From contig CM077653.1 of the NCBI GenBank assembly GCA_039707465.1, forward strand, positions 1,735,001-1,799,000: DNA of 64,000 bases. The letters run 5' to 3'. A model generated the notes under the pieces. The model was given only the letters and a program-made list of their open reading frames with translations. It was not told the DNA's origin and made no database searches. The stretch comes from Rhabdophis nuchalis (taxonomy: Eukaryota > Chordata > Lepidosauria > Squamata > Natricidae). Every line of letters starts with the position of its first letter. The stretch's first letter is position 1. A program made the translations under genes and the position numbers. This document shows, in pieces, positions 1 through 13,059 of the stretch.

Positions 1-85
1 CACACAGAGAGAGAGAGAGGTACAGAGAGACACAGAGACACACACAGAGAGAGACAGAGACAGGAGAAAGAGAGAGAGAGAGAGA
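1..85. repeat. CA/GA-rich simple repeat
   Basis: Imperfect CACA and GAGA dinucleotide mixture truncated by the window edge. Confidence 0.9.
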
Positions 86-1712
86 ACCCATAAATCACTC
101 ACAGACAACCAGAGGCTACTCAAACTGAGCAGTGAGTTGGAAGAGTTTCCTTCGAAGGGAAGGGTGAAAACTGGGCAGAGAGCAACCGACGGTGTGCCTT
201 AGTCAACATCAGACATGGTGGGAGAAGGTTTCCTCCTGGCCTCCTACGATTATCCCTCGCAGCCGTGCAGTGATGGCTGCACATCCAATGGCTTTCCTGT
301 GGGGAAAAGGAGGGGAGGGCTAGTGGGAGTAGGGCAGTCATGGCGAACCTTTTCGGTACCCAGTGCCCAAACCACAGCGGGCATGCATGTGTTTGCATGT
401 GCATGCTGGAAACCCAAAACCAGCTGGCCAGTGCAAATATGCTCATTTCTTGCAGATGTTTCATGACCCAACTAGGCAACATCATCAGTGCCAGAAGGAA
501 GTGGGGTTTGTGGAGAGGAGGAGGAGGAGGAGGAGGACGATGACTGTGGGATCCTTGGTGCTGTTGGTGGAACCAGAAACCAGGAGACCGTGAGATCTTG
601 TCTGCCTTGGCCTTGGAGGTCATGGCCATGGAGCCAGTCCCTCTCCCTCAATCCCAAGAAGAAGGCCAGGAGAAAGGCAAAGACTTCCAAAGACCTGGCC
701 AAGAAGCCTGCAGGCAGTCCCCAGGAGTCCACACTGACTCCAGGACCCCAAATTGTTCCATATCCTACGAACATACGATGTGGGCCTTGAAGTCCCTTCG
801 CAAGAAGAGGACCACTTCCTCCTCCTCCACCTGGAGGTGAAGGAAGCTTCCCGATGACGTTGGCTGCAGGGAAGCTGTGGGCCCTTCAGTTGGCAATTAA
901 GCCAAATGGACTGCTTGAAGCTTTCAGCTCCTCTCCTCCTTGGGCTTCAGCCTCTCTGTAATAACAATTAAAGCTTTTTCAATTAGCTTGGCTCTCAGGG
1001 GGCAGCCAAAAAGCCAACATGTTCTTCCCAATGCAAATGAAGGGCTCTGCCAACTGGATAATCCTAATGATTTGCAGCTGCACTGGAGAGCTGAAGGCCC
1101 GGCCCCATTTGGGTAGCCCTGGGTCTCCAAAATGGCTCTGGACAGCAGGATAATAAACGAGTTAGCCAGCATTGCTTTCTGTGGGGTCTGGGACGTCATC
1201 TTGGAAGGAAATAAGTGTGCAATGCTCTTTTTTCCTTTTTAATGGGAGGAGTTCATATGCAAGCCCTTCCTTGTTGTTCCAGGGCTGCCGTTTTTCTAAA
1301 CGGCTTTCCAGTTTTACACGAAATTTCTGTGTTTCTCACCTGAACGTAGGGCTTTATTTTATTTATTCTTGCATATACAGTAGTTTCTTTTTATTTTCCA
1401 GTAATAAACACACATAATTTGTGGACACTGCATTGACTGGGTCAAATCTTTTTTGGACAACATTAACAATAATAATACAAATCGTATGTGAAATTCTTAT
1501 CTTCCCACTTCGACAATATTTATCTCATTTCAGATCTCTTTTACATTCTCCCATGTATTCATTTCCACCTCAACTTAAAGCTTTGTGCTTCCATGTCTTG
1601 TTACATCTGTTTTCCAGTAAATCAGCTCCAGATTTTGTTCTCTCTCTATATAAAGAAGAGAAATCCGAGAGAGGAGATATACATATATTATATGTATACA
1701 TATACACAAACA
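86..1712. other. Mostly unique non-coding sequence
   Basis: No convincing exon. 339-470 resembles the left part of a hAT-type MITE (CAGTCATGGCGAACCTTTTC). 446-520 contains a dispersed-repeat piece (TTTCATGACCCAACTAGGCA, TCATCAGTGCCAGAAGG) related to 7535-7600 and 57140-57480. 500-540 is a short GGA run. 860-1200 is repeat-free and rich in AT-core motifs (see findings). Confidence 0.55.
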
Positions 1713-2236
1713 GAGTTGCAGTGGTGCAGTGGTTAGCGTGCCAATACTGCAGGGTACTTCTGCTGACTGCCGGCTGCCTGCAATTTGGCAGTTCGAATCT
1801 CACCAGGTTACAGGTTGACTCAGCCTTCCATCCTTCTGAGGTGGATAAAATGAGGACCCAGATTGTTGGGGGCAAGAGGCTGACTCCGTAAACTTAGAGA
1901 GGGCTGGGACACAGAAGTGGTATTCAGCAGGTTCTGACCAGTTCTGGCGAACCAGTAGGGGAAATTTTGAATAGTTCAGAGAACCGGCAAATGCCACCTC
2001 TGGCTGGCCCCGCCTCATCTATTCTCTGCCTCCTGAGTCCCAGCTGGTCGGGAGGGAATGGGGATTTTTGCAGTATCCTTTCCCCTGAAGTGGGGAGGGA
2101 ATGAAGATTTTGCAGTATCCTCCCCTTGCCACACCCACCAAGCCATGCCCACAGAACTGGTAGTAAATAATCTGAATCTCACCACTGGCTGGAAAGCACC
2201 CTAAAGCGGTATATAAGTCTAAGGGCTATTGCTAAT
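1713..2236 (+). mobile_element. tRNA-derived SINE, split by a hAT-type insertion
   Basis: 1713-1910 holds a tRNA-like head (box A GTGGTGCAGTGGTTAGCGTG, box B CAGTTCGAATC), then the body CTCAGCCTTCCATCCTTCTG and GAGGACCCAGATTGTTGGGG. The 3' tail (GCGGTATATAAGTCTAAGG, ATTGCTA) resumes at about 2195. A relative in reverse orientation is at 20381-20640. Confidence 0.82.
1911..2187 (+). mobile_element. hAT-type non-autonomous element inside a SINE
   Basis: Ends CAGAAGTGGTATTCAGCAGG and GAATCTCACCACTG form imperfect inverted termini. Flanks GCTGGGAC and GCTGGAAA are a decayed 8-bp duplication (6 of 8). Same family as 20768-20925, 23910-24234, 29151-29285 and 42447-42649. Confidence 0.7.
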
Positions 2237-3195
2237 GGAATGAAAAATGGGTTTCTCGGAGTCCCCTTGGTTTTCAGACCTTCCATTTCAGAGAGCTGCC
2301 TATGGAGGGAACTTCTCCTTGGCCTTTCGGGGCCAAGAACCTCAACCTTTGCACTGCTCATGCTTTTGCCTTCTTCCCATGAAGGTGGACCTTTCCTGGC
2401 CGCAGAATAAGGTCCCGATCCAGCCAGATCAAGCCTCAGGTTCCCACCCTCCCACCTGTGGCTTAGAGCCCACCAGGCCCTGGCGTCGAAGGGATTCAGC
2501 AACGATCCCAAACTGGATCAATGGATATGCAGCACATCTGTTGTGTTTGGACTTGTGGATTTCCACATGGCGTTTGCTTCCCCCGGACGGGGTGCCAGAA
2601 ACCTAGCGGGCATCCTCTGTGACTTTAATTAAAAGAAGGCTCTGTTAATTACAGCGGTACCCGAGCTGCGAAGTGCCAGCTTCTTTCTCTTCAGGCAGCT
2701 GACACGTTGTGCTCAAATAGAGGCAGGGACACCAAGAGGAGGCCGAGAGTCTTGGCAACACGTTGTGAGGCTCACAAAAGGATGCAAAAGCAAAAGAGGG
2801 AGTCCAGATTCAAAACAAAACCTTAACTCCTTTTACTGTTTTCAAGTCGACTCCTGCTTCCACGAGAGGCGGGTCTTATGGCACTATTTAACGTTTTAAT
2901 TTCCTGAAAAGCCCTGGTAGCTGGGGGGGGGGGGAGGAAACTAGGGGTTGCCCTGAAATCCAGGTGCCCCCCCCCTCTCTCTTTCTGGGCCAGGCAGGTG
3001 GACTTCTTCTTCTTTTTTTGCTTTCTCAGGCAAATGTTGAGAAGGGGGGCTGGCAAGAATTAATTCGAGGGATGCGTCTGGTGTCATGCATGAGCAAACC
3101 CCGACTGAGCAAAGCGACCAGAGAGAGATATTGGTTGCTGACAACATCTCAGGAAAGAAGCAGAAGGAAGAAGAGCAACTTGGAGCCCTTGGTGT
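2188..3195. other. Unique sequence after the SINE tail
   Basis: After the SINE tail (to 2236) I see no repeat family or coding exon. A G-run (2923-2935) and a C-run (2968-2976) are present. Confidence 0.6.
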
Positions 3196-3725
3196 CCTCC
3201 TCTCCTCTCCTCTCCCCTCTTCTTCTTTCTCCCTTTTCTTTCTCCCTCTCTCCCTCCTTCCCTCCTGTGCTTTCTCTTTTCTTTTCTTCTCCTCTTCTCT
3301 CTTCTCTCCCCCCCCTCTGCCCTCCCCTCTTCCTTCTCTCCTTCTTTCTCCCTTTTCTTTCTTCCTATCTCCCTTCTTCCTTCCTGTGCTTTCTCTTTTC
3401 TTTTCTTCCCTCTTCCCCTCTCCCTTCCCTTCTGTTCCTCTCATCTCCTCTCCCCTTCTCTCCTTCTTCTTTCCCCCCTCTTCTTTCTCCCTCTATCGCT
3501 CCTCTCCTCCTGTGCATTCTCTTGGCTTCTCTTCTCTCTCCTCTCCTCTCCTTTACCCTCCCTTCTGTTCCTCCTTCTCTCATCTCCCCTCTCGCTTCCC
3601 CTCCCCTTCTCTCCCTCTTCTTTCTCCCTCTCTCCCCCTCCTCCCCTCCTGTGCTTTCTCTTCTCTCTTCTCTTCTCCTCTCTTCCCTCTCCTCTCCTTC
3701 CTCCTCCTCCTCCTCCCCTCCCCTA
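3196..3725. repeat. Polypyrimidine (CT-rich) tract
   Basis: About 530 nt of almost pure C/T with TCTCC/TTCCC variants on the + strand and recurring segments of roughly 110-160 bp (TTTCTCCCTCT...CCTGTGCTTTCTCTTTTC), suggesting local duplications. Long reading frames here come only from composition. Confidence 0.92.
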
Positions 3726-4828
3726 ACAAATGTGTTAGTCATAAGTTGCAGGTATTGGAGGTTAGAAGGCCTTTATTGAAGTCCGAGGTATCCTCAGAGT
3801 ACGGCCTCCAAAGTCCAAACATGTTGACCCAATGGTGTGTCATGCATAGAAAAACAGGCAGGGCTTCAGATGCGCCTTTTGTGGTCCCCATCTTGACTTT
3901 TGAGGAGAGTTCTGAAAGTTGCCCACCAGATTTCTGCCTCCCAAAAAAAATGTATCCCTTGAAATCTTTTTGTAAATTTGTAAATCAAATGGACTCTCCT
4001 CTCAACCCGACCTGGGTTGGGTTGCATTCTAGAATAAACCAACGTGGGTTCCAAAAGAAACGGGCAGAATGGAGAGGGGATAGCTGCTGTCCAGGGGGGT
4101 TGTGTGAAGCTGTCAAACGACATTCCTCGCAGGCATTTACAAGCTAGTCAGCCTCTTTTCTGGCCTCTGCTTAGGGAATTGTGTGAACCTCGTTTCCTAT
4201 TGTGCAGAGGTTTTCTCATTGACTCCGTAACCAGGCCCGGTGTGTGCCCCCCTTGAGTGAAGTACGTGTAACATTTTGCAGAATTGGATTTGAGGTCTCT
4301 GAGCCAGAGTTCTTGAATCATTTTCCGTCACCTCCCTTCCATTTGCCCTCCACATAGTTGGGAGCTAATGGGGTGCTTGTGTGATTTTGCAATGGATGAG
4401 AAAGCCTTGGCCATTTGAGACCCACCCAAGCAAGGCGTTGCGCATTCAGAGCACGGAGCCTTGCTAGACGTTCGTTCCTCATTTTTCCTTCCCACTCCGC
4501 TTCAGATTTGCAAAGAAGAAATAAACCGGAAAACACCAGTTAACCCTGCTTTGAAGAGTGAAAATCATCAGAAGACAATGGAGCGGTATCTTGAGAGTGG
4601 CTGGATTGTCACAAGGAAGACAGGCGCACACACACAACTGACAATTGCGTGAGACAATGGTCCTTCCTGAGCTTCCCGCTTGATCGTTGCATTTTTTTCT
4701 TGACCCATCACGGAATAGCAATTGGAATATAAATGAAGGTTTCTGTCGGCATGTCACGCTAGTAATAACTCAAGAATTTTGTCCGCCTCTCTTTGTAGTC
4801 AAAGCAACATTTTTGACATCCAAGAATA
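3726..4828. other. Unique non-coding sequence
   Basis: No recognisable repeat or exon. Confidence 0.5.
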
Positions 4829-5160
4829 ACAGAATAACAGAGTTCGAACGGACCTTGGAGGTCTTCTAGTCCAACCCCCTGCTCAAGCAGGGGACCCTCT
4901 ATCATTTCAGACAAATTATTGTCCAATCTCTTCTTAAAAACCTCCAGTGATGGAGCACCCACAACTTCTGGTGGCAAGTCATTCCACTGGTTAATTGTTC
5001 TCACGGTCAGGAAATTTCTTCTTAGTTCTAAGTAGTTTTTCTCCTTGATTAGTTTCCATCCATCATTTCTTGTCCTGCTTTCTGGTGCTTTGGAGAATAG
5101 ATAGACTCCCTCTTCTTTGGGGCAACCCATAACAAATAGGAGCACTGCTATCATGTCCTT
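4829..5160 (-). mobile_element. CR1-type LINE 3' fragment
   Basis: Read on the - strand it encodes the end of a CR1-like ORF2 (KEEGVYLFSKAPESRTRNDG, then NQWNDLPPEVVGAPSLEVFK), followed by the 3' UTR with GTTGGACTAGAAGACCTCCA and an AATAAC-type end. 5'-truncated, as is usual for LINEs. Confidence 0.88.
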
Positions 5161-6470
5161 CTTATCATTAAACTAGACACATTCCTGTCCATCTCAGAAG
5201 ATATGTATTCTTCATAGCTTGTTTCCCAAAATGTAAATCTTATTGATTAGGATACTTGGCATTATAAAATAGACTCTCAACACTTGGAACTGGAATTAAC
5301 TGAAGATTTTGAGCTTTAAAGGTCCTGCAAAACGCCTGGGGACCACCGATGCAAGGAGAAAGATTATCACAGGCTTTATCCGAATTAAAGTGGAGCTTAA
5401 GAGAAAATGCAAAATGAAACGACATAAAGGCCGTCAATAAACTCCTGGACTGAGCCAGAATCGAGACCTCAGTGAGCATCCCATGGTTCGAGACCGCTCT
5501 CCCCACTCAAAGTCCTTTAGGCAGAAAAAGAGGCCATTGACAGACATCGTGTTCCTGCTTTGCGTCCTTGTCTTTAACGCAAAACCGTCATGAAGTTGGC
5601 ATCATCTCTCCGTTGAGTTCCTTTCACCCAGGATGCCCACCTTCTTCCCCCACAAGCTCTCCCCTCCATCGAACACATGCACCCCTAATCCACCTCCCGT
5701 AATTAAAAACATTAATGTTCCAGTTGACATCTGCCTATGAAAGATTATACTTCCCCCAAATAATGGGATGGAAACTTTCAATGAATATATAGAAGCTCAT
5801 TAAGGACTTTTTGGAATTAAGTGAAGACGGAGATTTGGGGGAGGGAGGGGCAAGGTTCCGTTGCTTGAATCCTTCCGCACAATGTTAGCTTCACATCCTC
5901 AAGGTACTAATTTGGAATTAATCAGTGTAATGGCCTGTTCTTTCTCTCGTTCCACCGCTTGAAAATGAATGGTTGCTGACAGCAAAGACTTTGTAATTAT
6001 TTGTTTTTAAAAGGCTTATTGAGAATTGGGAGAGGAACAAACTTTGGGTTTTTTTTGATGAGGCAGTAAACGCAGTTGGGCTACCATCACTCCAATTCTC
6101 CTGCTGACCAAGGACAATTTGCGCTGAGGGATGCTGCCCCATTAAAATACAAAATTAAGCCCTTTCCTTTGCTTTGTAGAATCATAATTTCAGAACTCAG
6201 TATCGACTTTAGCGCATGTTTGCACGAATGGATGCGCACAGCAGATGCTGGCGTCTTTCTCCCATTTCATGGCCATTATGTTTGAATCGGTGTTGGCGCC
6301 ACTGTGACAATTATGGAACAAGAGTTTTCGGATGGGAGGATTGTATGGAAATGAATATCTTGTCCTTAAGGTGAAATTGCAGCCCTTTTCTGATTTAAAT
6401 ATACATGGTGTGGAATGTGTAGATCAAGGATGTTGAGCAGGCAAACCTTTGGATGTTGGTCAGGGAAGCT
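5161..6470. other. Unique sequence, AT-core rich
   Basis: No repeat recognised. 5690-6060 has several TAATTA/ATTAA cores and no microsatellite; it could be regulatory, which is conjecture. Confidence 0.5.
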
Positions 6471-7035
6471 CTCTGCATTTGTATTTGTATTTATTAGTTT
6501 GTCAAACATGTACAAGATAGCAAGTATAAATATAAACATGGATCCGAATGAAAGAAATGAATACAAATAAATGGAGGCCATAGGACATGAACGGTAGGCA
6601 CACTGGTGTGCTTATGCACACCCCCTTTACAGACCTCTTAGGAATGGGGTGAGGCCCACGGTAGATAGTTTGAGGTTGAAGCTTGTGGGGGCTTGAGGAT
6701 GTAACAACGGAGTCAGGTAGAGCATTCTAGGCGTTGACCACTCTGTGGCTGAAGTCCTATTTTCTGCAATTGCGTTTGGAGCGGTTGACCTTGAGTTTGT
6801 ATCTATTGTTTGCCCATGTATTATTGAGGTTAAAGCTGAAGGAGTCGTTGACAGGTAGGATGTTGTAGCAGACAATTTTGTGTACTGGGCTTAGATCATA
6901 CCACAGATGGTGCAGTTCCAGATTGTCCAAGCCCAAAATTTCAAGTCTAGTGGCGTAGGGAATTCTACTGTGAGCAGAGGAGTGGAGAACTCTTGTCATG
7001 AAGTACATTCCCCATCATTAACCAGGTGGGTTAGG
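6471..7035 (-). mobile_element. LINE 3' fragment (CR1/L3-like reverse transcriptase end)
   Basis: On the - strand: LGLDNLELHHLWYDLSPVHK then IVCYNILPVNDSFSFNLNNT and the decayed WNALPDSVV-type motif, ending in a 3' UTR with TATGCACACCCCC on the opposite reading. The same family occurs at 13060-13660, 42265-42435 and 60525-61135. Confidence 0.8.
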
Positions 7036-8400
7036 AAGTGTCATAGTTTCCCACTTATGGCCAGGGCTAACATCATACATCAACTTATTTTAGAGACTAT
7101 GGGTAGGCTGGCAGAGAGAGATTACCATACCTTCTTATGGATTCATGGCACGTCATCTCATGCAATGACACAGCTTCCACGTCTAATCGAAATCGATGGC
7201 GGGACAGCATAAAAAACATCTGGCCATACAGTTAGAAGATACTGACTGATTTCTGCAATGATTCCTTCATGTGCTGCGTGGACAACTTTCAAAAAAAGTT
7301 GGATGAACCAGAGAGAAGATGGTGTATTTTGGGAGTGGTGAGGTTGTGGAACTTCAGAGGTGTCTAGCAAAGCAGAAGAGTCAATGTGGTTTTAGTTCAG
7401 CAACTCTTCCTTCATGGCACCTTCCCTGCGAGAGGGCCCACCTTCTGTCCCTACTTCTTGTAGGTCCCAATAGAAGAAAATATTTATAGTTCAGGGTTGA
7501 ACTGTGGGATTCTTGGGACTCTCTGAACTTGGTTGTTTCCTTGCAGATGTTTCATGACCTACCTAGTCAACATTGTCAGTGCTAGAAGGATGTGGGGTTG
7601 CTCTCGGGGACCATAAAGGACATGGTGCATCCCTTTAAGCTCTTTCCAATCCTCGGCCTCATTCACAAGACTTTGTCTATATTACTAAAATCAGAAATGG
7701 TTTTTATTAAGTCTCAAGCTCTGGGATTCTTCACTGCTTTGGTACTACCACATCCGAGGTAGGATTAGTTGGGCTTGACTCAAAATCCTTCCAGCTATGA
7801 CGACCTTATATAATTTCCCTGGTTGTTGGAAAAGCAGCATTGGGAGTATGCCAACTTTTTGAAGTTTCCCATAAGTTCCTGATGGCCTGAAAATGGAGGA
7901 GCTGCAGCTTAAGGGCAAGAGGATGTGCCTTGCATGCAAAAGATCCCATTTCAAACCCCAGAAGGGCTGTGGGACGCCTCAGATTCCATTTTGGAAAGAA
8001 GCTTTGGAATACGCAGATCATACCTGTCTTCAAGACTTCAAAAGCACGCCCAGCTCTTCTCTACAACATCTCTCTCCTTGACAGGATCAAAGAGAAGAAG
8101 ATGGGAAAGACAGTTTTTATTCTCCCTAGGTGAGACCAGAATCTCAATTTGATTTGATCTCCTCTACAGTGAAATGACTAATAGTTAGTTATTTAACAAA
8201 GATTGATCTCTAGTCGTGTATTTCATAATTTTCCTTTTCTGGCACTTCAAAAATGATCAACATAAGAAAACTCCCTCTTTTCTACTCAAGCAGTGTAGTG
8301 GAAACGCAAAACAGGGGTAGCTTTCCTGACTCTGGCCATGTCAAAGTATGGAAATCTAGCCTTGATGGCTATCTCAGATTTTATATAGATGCTATATGTT
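7036..8400. other. Mostly unique sequence
   Basis: A short dispersed-repeat piece at 7535-7600 (TTTCATGACCTACCTAGTCA) matches 446-520. Otherwise nothing recognised. Confidence 0.5.
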
Positions 8401-8705
8401 TCCAACTTACAGAAACTACTAGAAGAGGGAGTCAAACTATTCTCCAAAACACCTGAAGGCAGGACAAGAAGCAATGCATGGAAACTAATCAAGGAGAGAA
8501 GCAAGCTGGAACTAAGGAGAAATTTCACAACAATGGATGATCAAGTTGGAACAGTGGAACAACTTGCCTTCAGAAGTTGTGGTGCTCCATCACTGAAGGC
8601 TTTTAAGAAAAGATTGGGGGGGGATGCTACAGGGTCTCCTGCATCAGCATGGGTTGGAACAGAAGACCTCCTAGGTCCCTCGCAACTTTTGTTCTTTCTG
8701 TTATG
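8401..8705 (+). mobile_element. CR1-type LINE 3' fragment
   Basis: + strand translation EEGVKLFSKTPEGRTRSNAW then KLIKERSKLELRRNFTTMDD is the CR1-like ORF2 C terminus; it continues into RSCGAPSLKAFKKRLG and a shortened 3' UTR. Confidence 0.87.
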
Positions 8706-10040
8706 TGTTAGAAGTGTAGAGGGGTAAATTCCCTCCAAGAGCTTAGCCTGTCTTTCCTCCAAGGAAGGTCTGTTGTTGAAGTCCTCCCTGGGAAACCTAA
8801 CAGGGCACGGCAGCTAAATTGCTTTGATCATCCTTCGGTGGGGTGAATTATGCTCTAAGATTGGTGGCTGGGGAGATGGTTGTTAGGATACAGCCAGCCC
8901 ATGAATCTTAATTGCACTTCCCTGTCCTAATGAGGTAAACAGAGAAGGATGAGCCAAGCTTCTTCCCTTCGGCTCCCACCAAGATGTGACTTTTCTAGAA
9001 ATCTGAGCAGATATGAACCAGGGAGGTCCACCTCATTCAGCCTGGGCAGGAAGGAGAAGAGAGTTCTCAAGGTATGAGAATAATTTTGAAGATGAATTTG
9101 GAGAGATGGGAGGCGGGGATATCTATAATCATATGATATTGGGGATATGGCAACGGAACAATCATAAGTCACTTTTTCCAGCGCTGTTGCAACCTTCTAC
9201 CATCGCTAAATGAATTGTTGTAGATTGAGAACTTTTTGTATAACAATTTGCAGGAGATCGCAATTATTTGTACCTCAAGGAATGTATTCATGGTCTTCAG
9301 TTGCAAGAAAGAAGGGAACTTGCTGATTTATCCTTTCTCCAAAACAGAATCTCTTAAAAACTGGACTACAATTCCCAGAATTCCCAGTCAGGATGGATAT
9401 TCAGAGTCCTTGCTGGTAGGACATTCCTTCAGTGGTTTGCTTCCCTGAAGGATCCCTAGATGTCCACGCCTGACCCATTTGGACTACTGAATCCAAAGTA
9501 GCCAGATGTTGAGTCTCCTTAGGTCTTCCCTCCTTTCTGACCGAGGAACATTTGCTCTGTAGGCACCTTGAGTTTGACATCAGTTCAAGATCTCCACCTA
9601 ATCTGAAATTTGCCCACGAAGGGTGTTCCTCTTCCAGTTTTCTTATACTTTTTGGAACGTGGTGGGTTGGGCTCTGGAGAACTCTTTCTGATGACACCTG
9701 GAAGGTTTCTCATCCTTGAACAGTACAGACAAAGCCAGCAAGGTCCCTGAGGTGGACCAAAGCTTACCTACACAACATTTTCCCAATCTTTCTTTGTAAC
9801 CTTTCAGTGCTTCCCTTCTAGGAAATGAACTTGTATTATGGAACAAGACTTCCTTGCCGCAAATGATTGCAATTATCCAGCAATGAACTGCTGAAGATGG
9901 CTAAATATTGTGGCATTCGTTAAACTGAGTTACGCAAAGTGTTCCTAGGCATCGCGTCTTCCTTAGAGGCTAGCAATGATAATCTTTCTTACATTTTACT
10001 GGGGGTGGCTCTGCTAATCAGCTGTTTGAGGGGGATGGCA
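8706..10040. other. Unique non-coding sequence
   Basis: Nothing recognised. Confidence 0.5.
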
Positions 10041-10880
10041 CGGTGTATTGCACCCTAGACTCGTGATGGTGAACCTATGGCATGCAAGCCGCCGTCCCAG
10101 CCCAGCTCAACCACGCATCTGCGCATGCCTCCCGCTAGCCAGCTGGTTTTTGTGTCTCTGCTGTGCATGCTCATGGGGCAGGACACACGTGGGAGATGCA
10201 TGTGAATGGGTAGGGGAGCATGGGAAGTGCGGCGTGCTCCTCTGCAACCCGTTTTGGCCCCAGGAGGCTGCTGGGAGGCCTACTAGGCCCAAAACAGGGC
10301 ACGGGGGGCTGTGGCATGCATGCGCAAGGGGGAAGGGTGTGCTGGGGTGTGTCATGTGCACATTGCATTATGGGTGCAGGCACATGCACTTTCATGTGGG
10401 TCAGTGGTGGGTTTCAAATATTTTTAGAACCTCTTCTGTAGGTGTGGCCTGCTTTGTGGGAGTGGCTTGCTGGCCAGGTGACCGGGTGGGAATGGCTTGG
10501 CAGTCATGTGACTGGGTGGGCGTGGCCAACTTGTAAAATGTGGTGAAACTCACTTAACAACACTCTTGCTTAGCAACCAAAATGTTGGCTCAGAAACTCT
10601 GGCGTTTGAAGCACACAAGTCTTAAAGCTGTCAAGTGACAAGACCCTCGCACCCCTAACCCTTTAGAAAAAAAAACCCCCAGGGGTGTTCAAACTTGACA
10701 GCTTTAAGACTTGTGGACTTCAACTCCCAGAATTCCTCCTCTCGCTCTTCCTCTTGATGATGTGCGGACGGGCGGGGGGAGGGAGCTGGAACCGGTTCTA
10801 AGCGGCACTGTAGATTTGTGGAACCTTCTTCTATAGAAGAGGCTGGAACTGGCAGGAACCCACCCCTGATGTGTGTGTGC
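10041..10880. repeat. Mosaic of degenerate hAT-type MITE fragments
   Basis: 10060-10390 has CGTGATGGTGAACCTATGGC and GCATGCATGCGC-like sequence, related to 12556-12956. 10395-10550 is rich in GTGGGCGTGGCC-like direct repeats. 10600-10735 contains two arms of a foldback (AAGTCTTAAAGCTGTCAAG against its complement) around CCCCTAACCCTTTAG, and the core AACTCCCAGAATTCC. Confidence 0.55.
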
Positions 10881-12555
10881 ATGTGCTTTTAGCACACAAT
10901 GACAAAAAGGTTAGCTATTACTGCCCTAGATCCAATGAAAAAACGAGCAGGGTTTTAAGGAAAAACAGCTGGATAACTTTTGCAGCACTAGCTGGTCTAA
11001 AGAAGGCACCACAAAATTGTCGGGAACGTCAAGGGTTTTTTCCCCCCTCCTGTTTCAAGTGACAGTAGCATTTCCTTGTTTGATTGATTGACTGCTTGCA
11101 AGGCCGCCTGTCAGAAGACTCGAGGGGGACAAGCAAGACACCACCGCATGATGACAATAAAAGAAAAACCGAATCGCAAACAACCATCTGGGGGATTTAT
11201 AAAAGAATGAAAAACAGTCCTGATGTTCTCTTTTGCCTGATTGGAGAGCGGCACCTTCGCGTTGTTCCCTTTGCTGTGAGAAACGAATCTTCTTGGATCA
11301 GCGCACCCGACATTGTTAAATGAGTTTGCTTCAAGGGTAATTAGATGGGATTTCTCAACGGATGGAGCTTTCTGGATTAAATGGGAATGTGGATTCAAAC
11401 GATCCAACGGAAGGCCTCCCCATTAATTCCAGAGGCTTCTGCTCATGCAGAGAAATGGCTTTTTTCTCCTCGGTTCAGAAATTCAAGCGGAAGGACTGGA
11501 CTCAAACATGCAAATCCTAATTCATACACATGTCTAGCTCCACTGGGCCAAAACGGATTCTCTTGAGAAGCTCATTGGCCCATCAGTTGACAGGAGGTGG
11601 GTTTTATACCTATTGGATCCCTACGGGGTCATGTTGGGGTCATGGCTGGCTCTACAAGCAAGAGGGGAAATGCAAATCCTGGGTGTTTGACTGAGCTAAT
11701 CTTGTCAACCTTTGGCTTGTTGCTTATCTGGAGTTTCCGCCTGACCAAGTCTTTCTGAATGGATGACCCAATCTGCATTTCTTAAAAAGATGGCCTCTTC
11801 CATTTCTGCTTGGGGCAGGGAGACTGGGGCTGGTTTCTGCCTCCCTTAAGATCCTCCCACCACCACCACCACATTTCTCCTTTAGGGGAAATATTCTATC
11901 CCCCCTATTTAATATTTCCCCAGAATATTTCATTCTCTTGGAGGGTGTGCTGACTTTCTGCAGGAGGGAGAGGCAGGAGGGTCTACAGGGGGTGTCAAAA
12001 ACAAAATCAAAATGCTTCTGTGTCTGTTGCAGTGCAGAGGCGTTGAATGACAGGCCCTAATTGTGACTTTTTCACACGGGCAGAGTGCCCCATGGGAATC
12101 TCTGGGAAGGGTTGAATCTGACTCCACCCTCGAAGCGTCCACTTTCCCAACATGGCCTGTGCAAATATTCCCTTCTCCCCAAAGGTCTTCCCCGCCCCCA
12201 CCCGCCATCTGTCCCCCCGGAGGCATGAAATAGCCCAGCAGCTTTCGAAAGCTCAGACAGTCTCGCCCTGTGAGAAAGGCGAGAACCCAGCTGGTATTTA
12301 ATGGCAATCTCTCCTTATTTAAGCACCCACAGTGTCTAAATGTCAGCCCCGACCCTGGTCCGCCTTTGGTCCGATCAAATAAAAAGGGGCTTTGAGTCCA
12401 AGGGCTTAAGTTAAGAAGCTGCATCTCGTAACCTTTTGCCTACCACTAATTCCTCTCTGATTCGGGGTGGGGGGGAAAGGAGGGGAGGCAGCCGAAGACG
12501 TCAGGAGGCTGCCTCCGAATTCTACCGATTCCCCAATTCCTGCATTGGCCTATAG
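10881..12555. other. Unique non-coding sequence
   Basis: No repeat or exon recognised. Confidence 0.5.
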
Positions 12556-12956
12556 CAACGATGGCGAATCTTTTTGTGGTTGGATGCCAAAAATGCGAGG
12601 GGGCGTGTGCGATAGTGAGCATGCATGCCAGCATCCATAATGCAAAGTGCACTCCCACATGTGCATGCGCGCACCCCCTCCCCCCAAGCTCTTCCCCCAA
12701 TGCGTGCTACACTGATCGCCTCCAAGCTGACCTTGGAATCTCCAATTGGCCCCTTGGGCCTCTTTTTCACCCTCTCGAATCTCCGGAGGCTTTCCTGAGG
12801 CCTGGGAAGAGCCAAAATGGCATCTCCCAACCCTCTGGAAGGTCAAAAATCATCTGGCCAGTATCGTGCGCGCCGCTGGAGCTGACGGCTCACGTACTGG
12901 GAGATATGGTTCTGCATGCCACCTGTGGCACGGGTGCCATAGGTCTCCCATCACGG
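12556..12956. mobile_element. hAT-type MITE
   Basis: Begins CAACGATGGCGAATCTTTTT and ends TGCCATAGGTCTCCCATCAC GG, imperfect inverted termini. Flanks GCCTATAG and GGCTATGG match 6 of 8. Internal sequence is CG/GC-rich with CATGCATGCC. Partial relatives at 339-470, 10060-10390, 27930-28065 and 41440-41525. Confidence 0.6.
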
Positions 12957-13059
12957 GGCTATGGCCTTCTCTAAAAGAATTTTTTTGAGGTTGGGAATCC
13001 CGTATCAGGAGACGCATCCTGTTTCTAGTAGAAGTGGAACGTGCTCATGGCTTTTTAAA

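Noticed and set aside
2941..4147. Ser/Pro/Leu- and Arg/Glu-rich frames up to 353 residues
   Set aside because: Come from the CT-rich tract at 3196-3725. The flanks show no exon signals.
10655..10675. CCCCTAACCCTTTAG, telomere-like
   Set aside because: Only one partial CCCTAA-type unit within a foldback; no tandem telomeric array.
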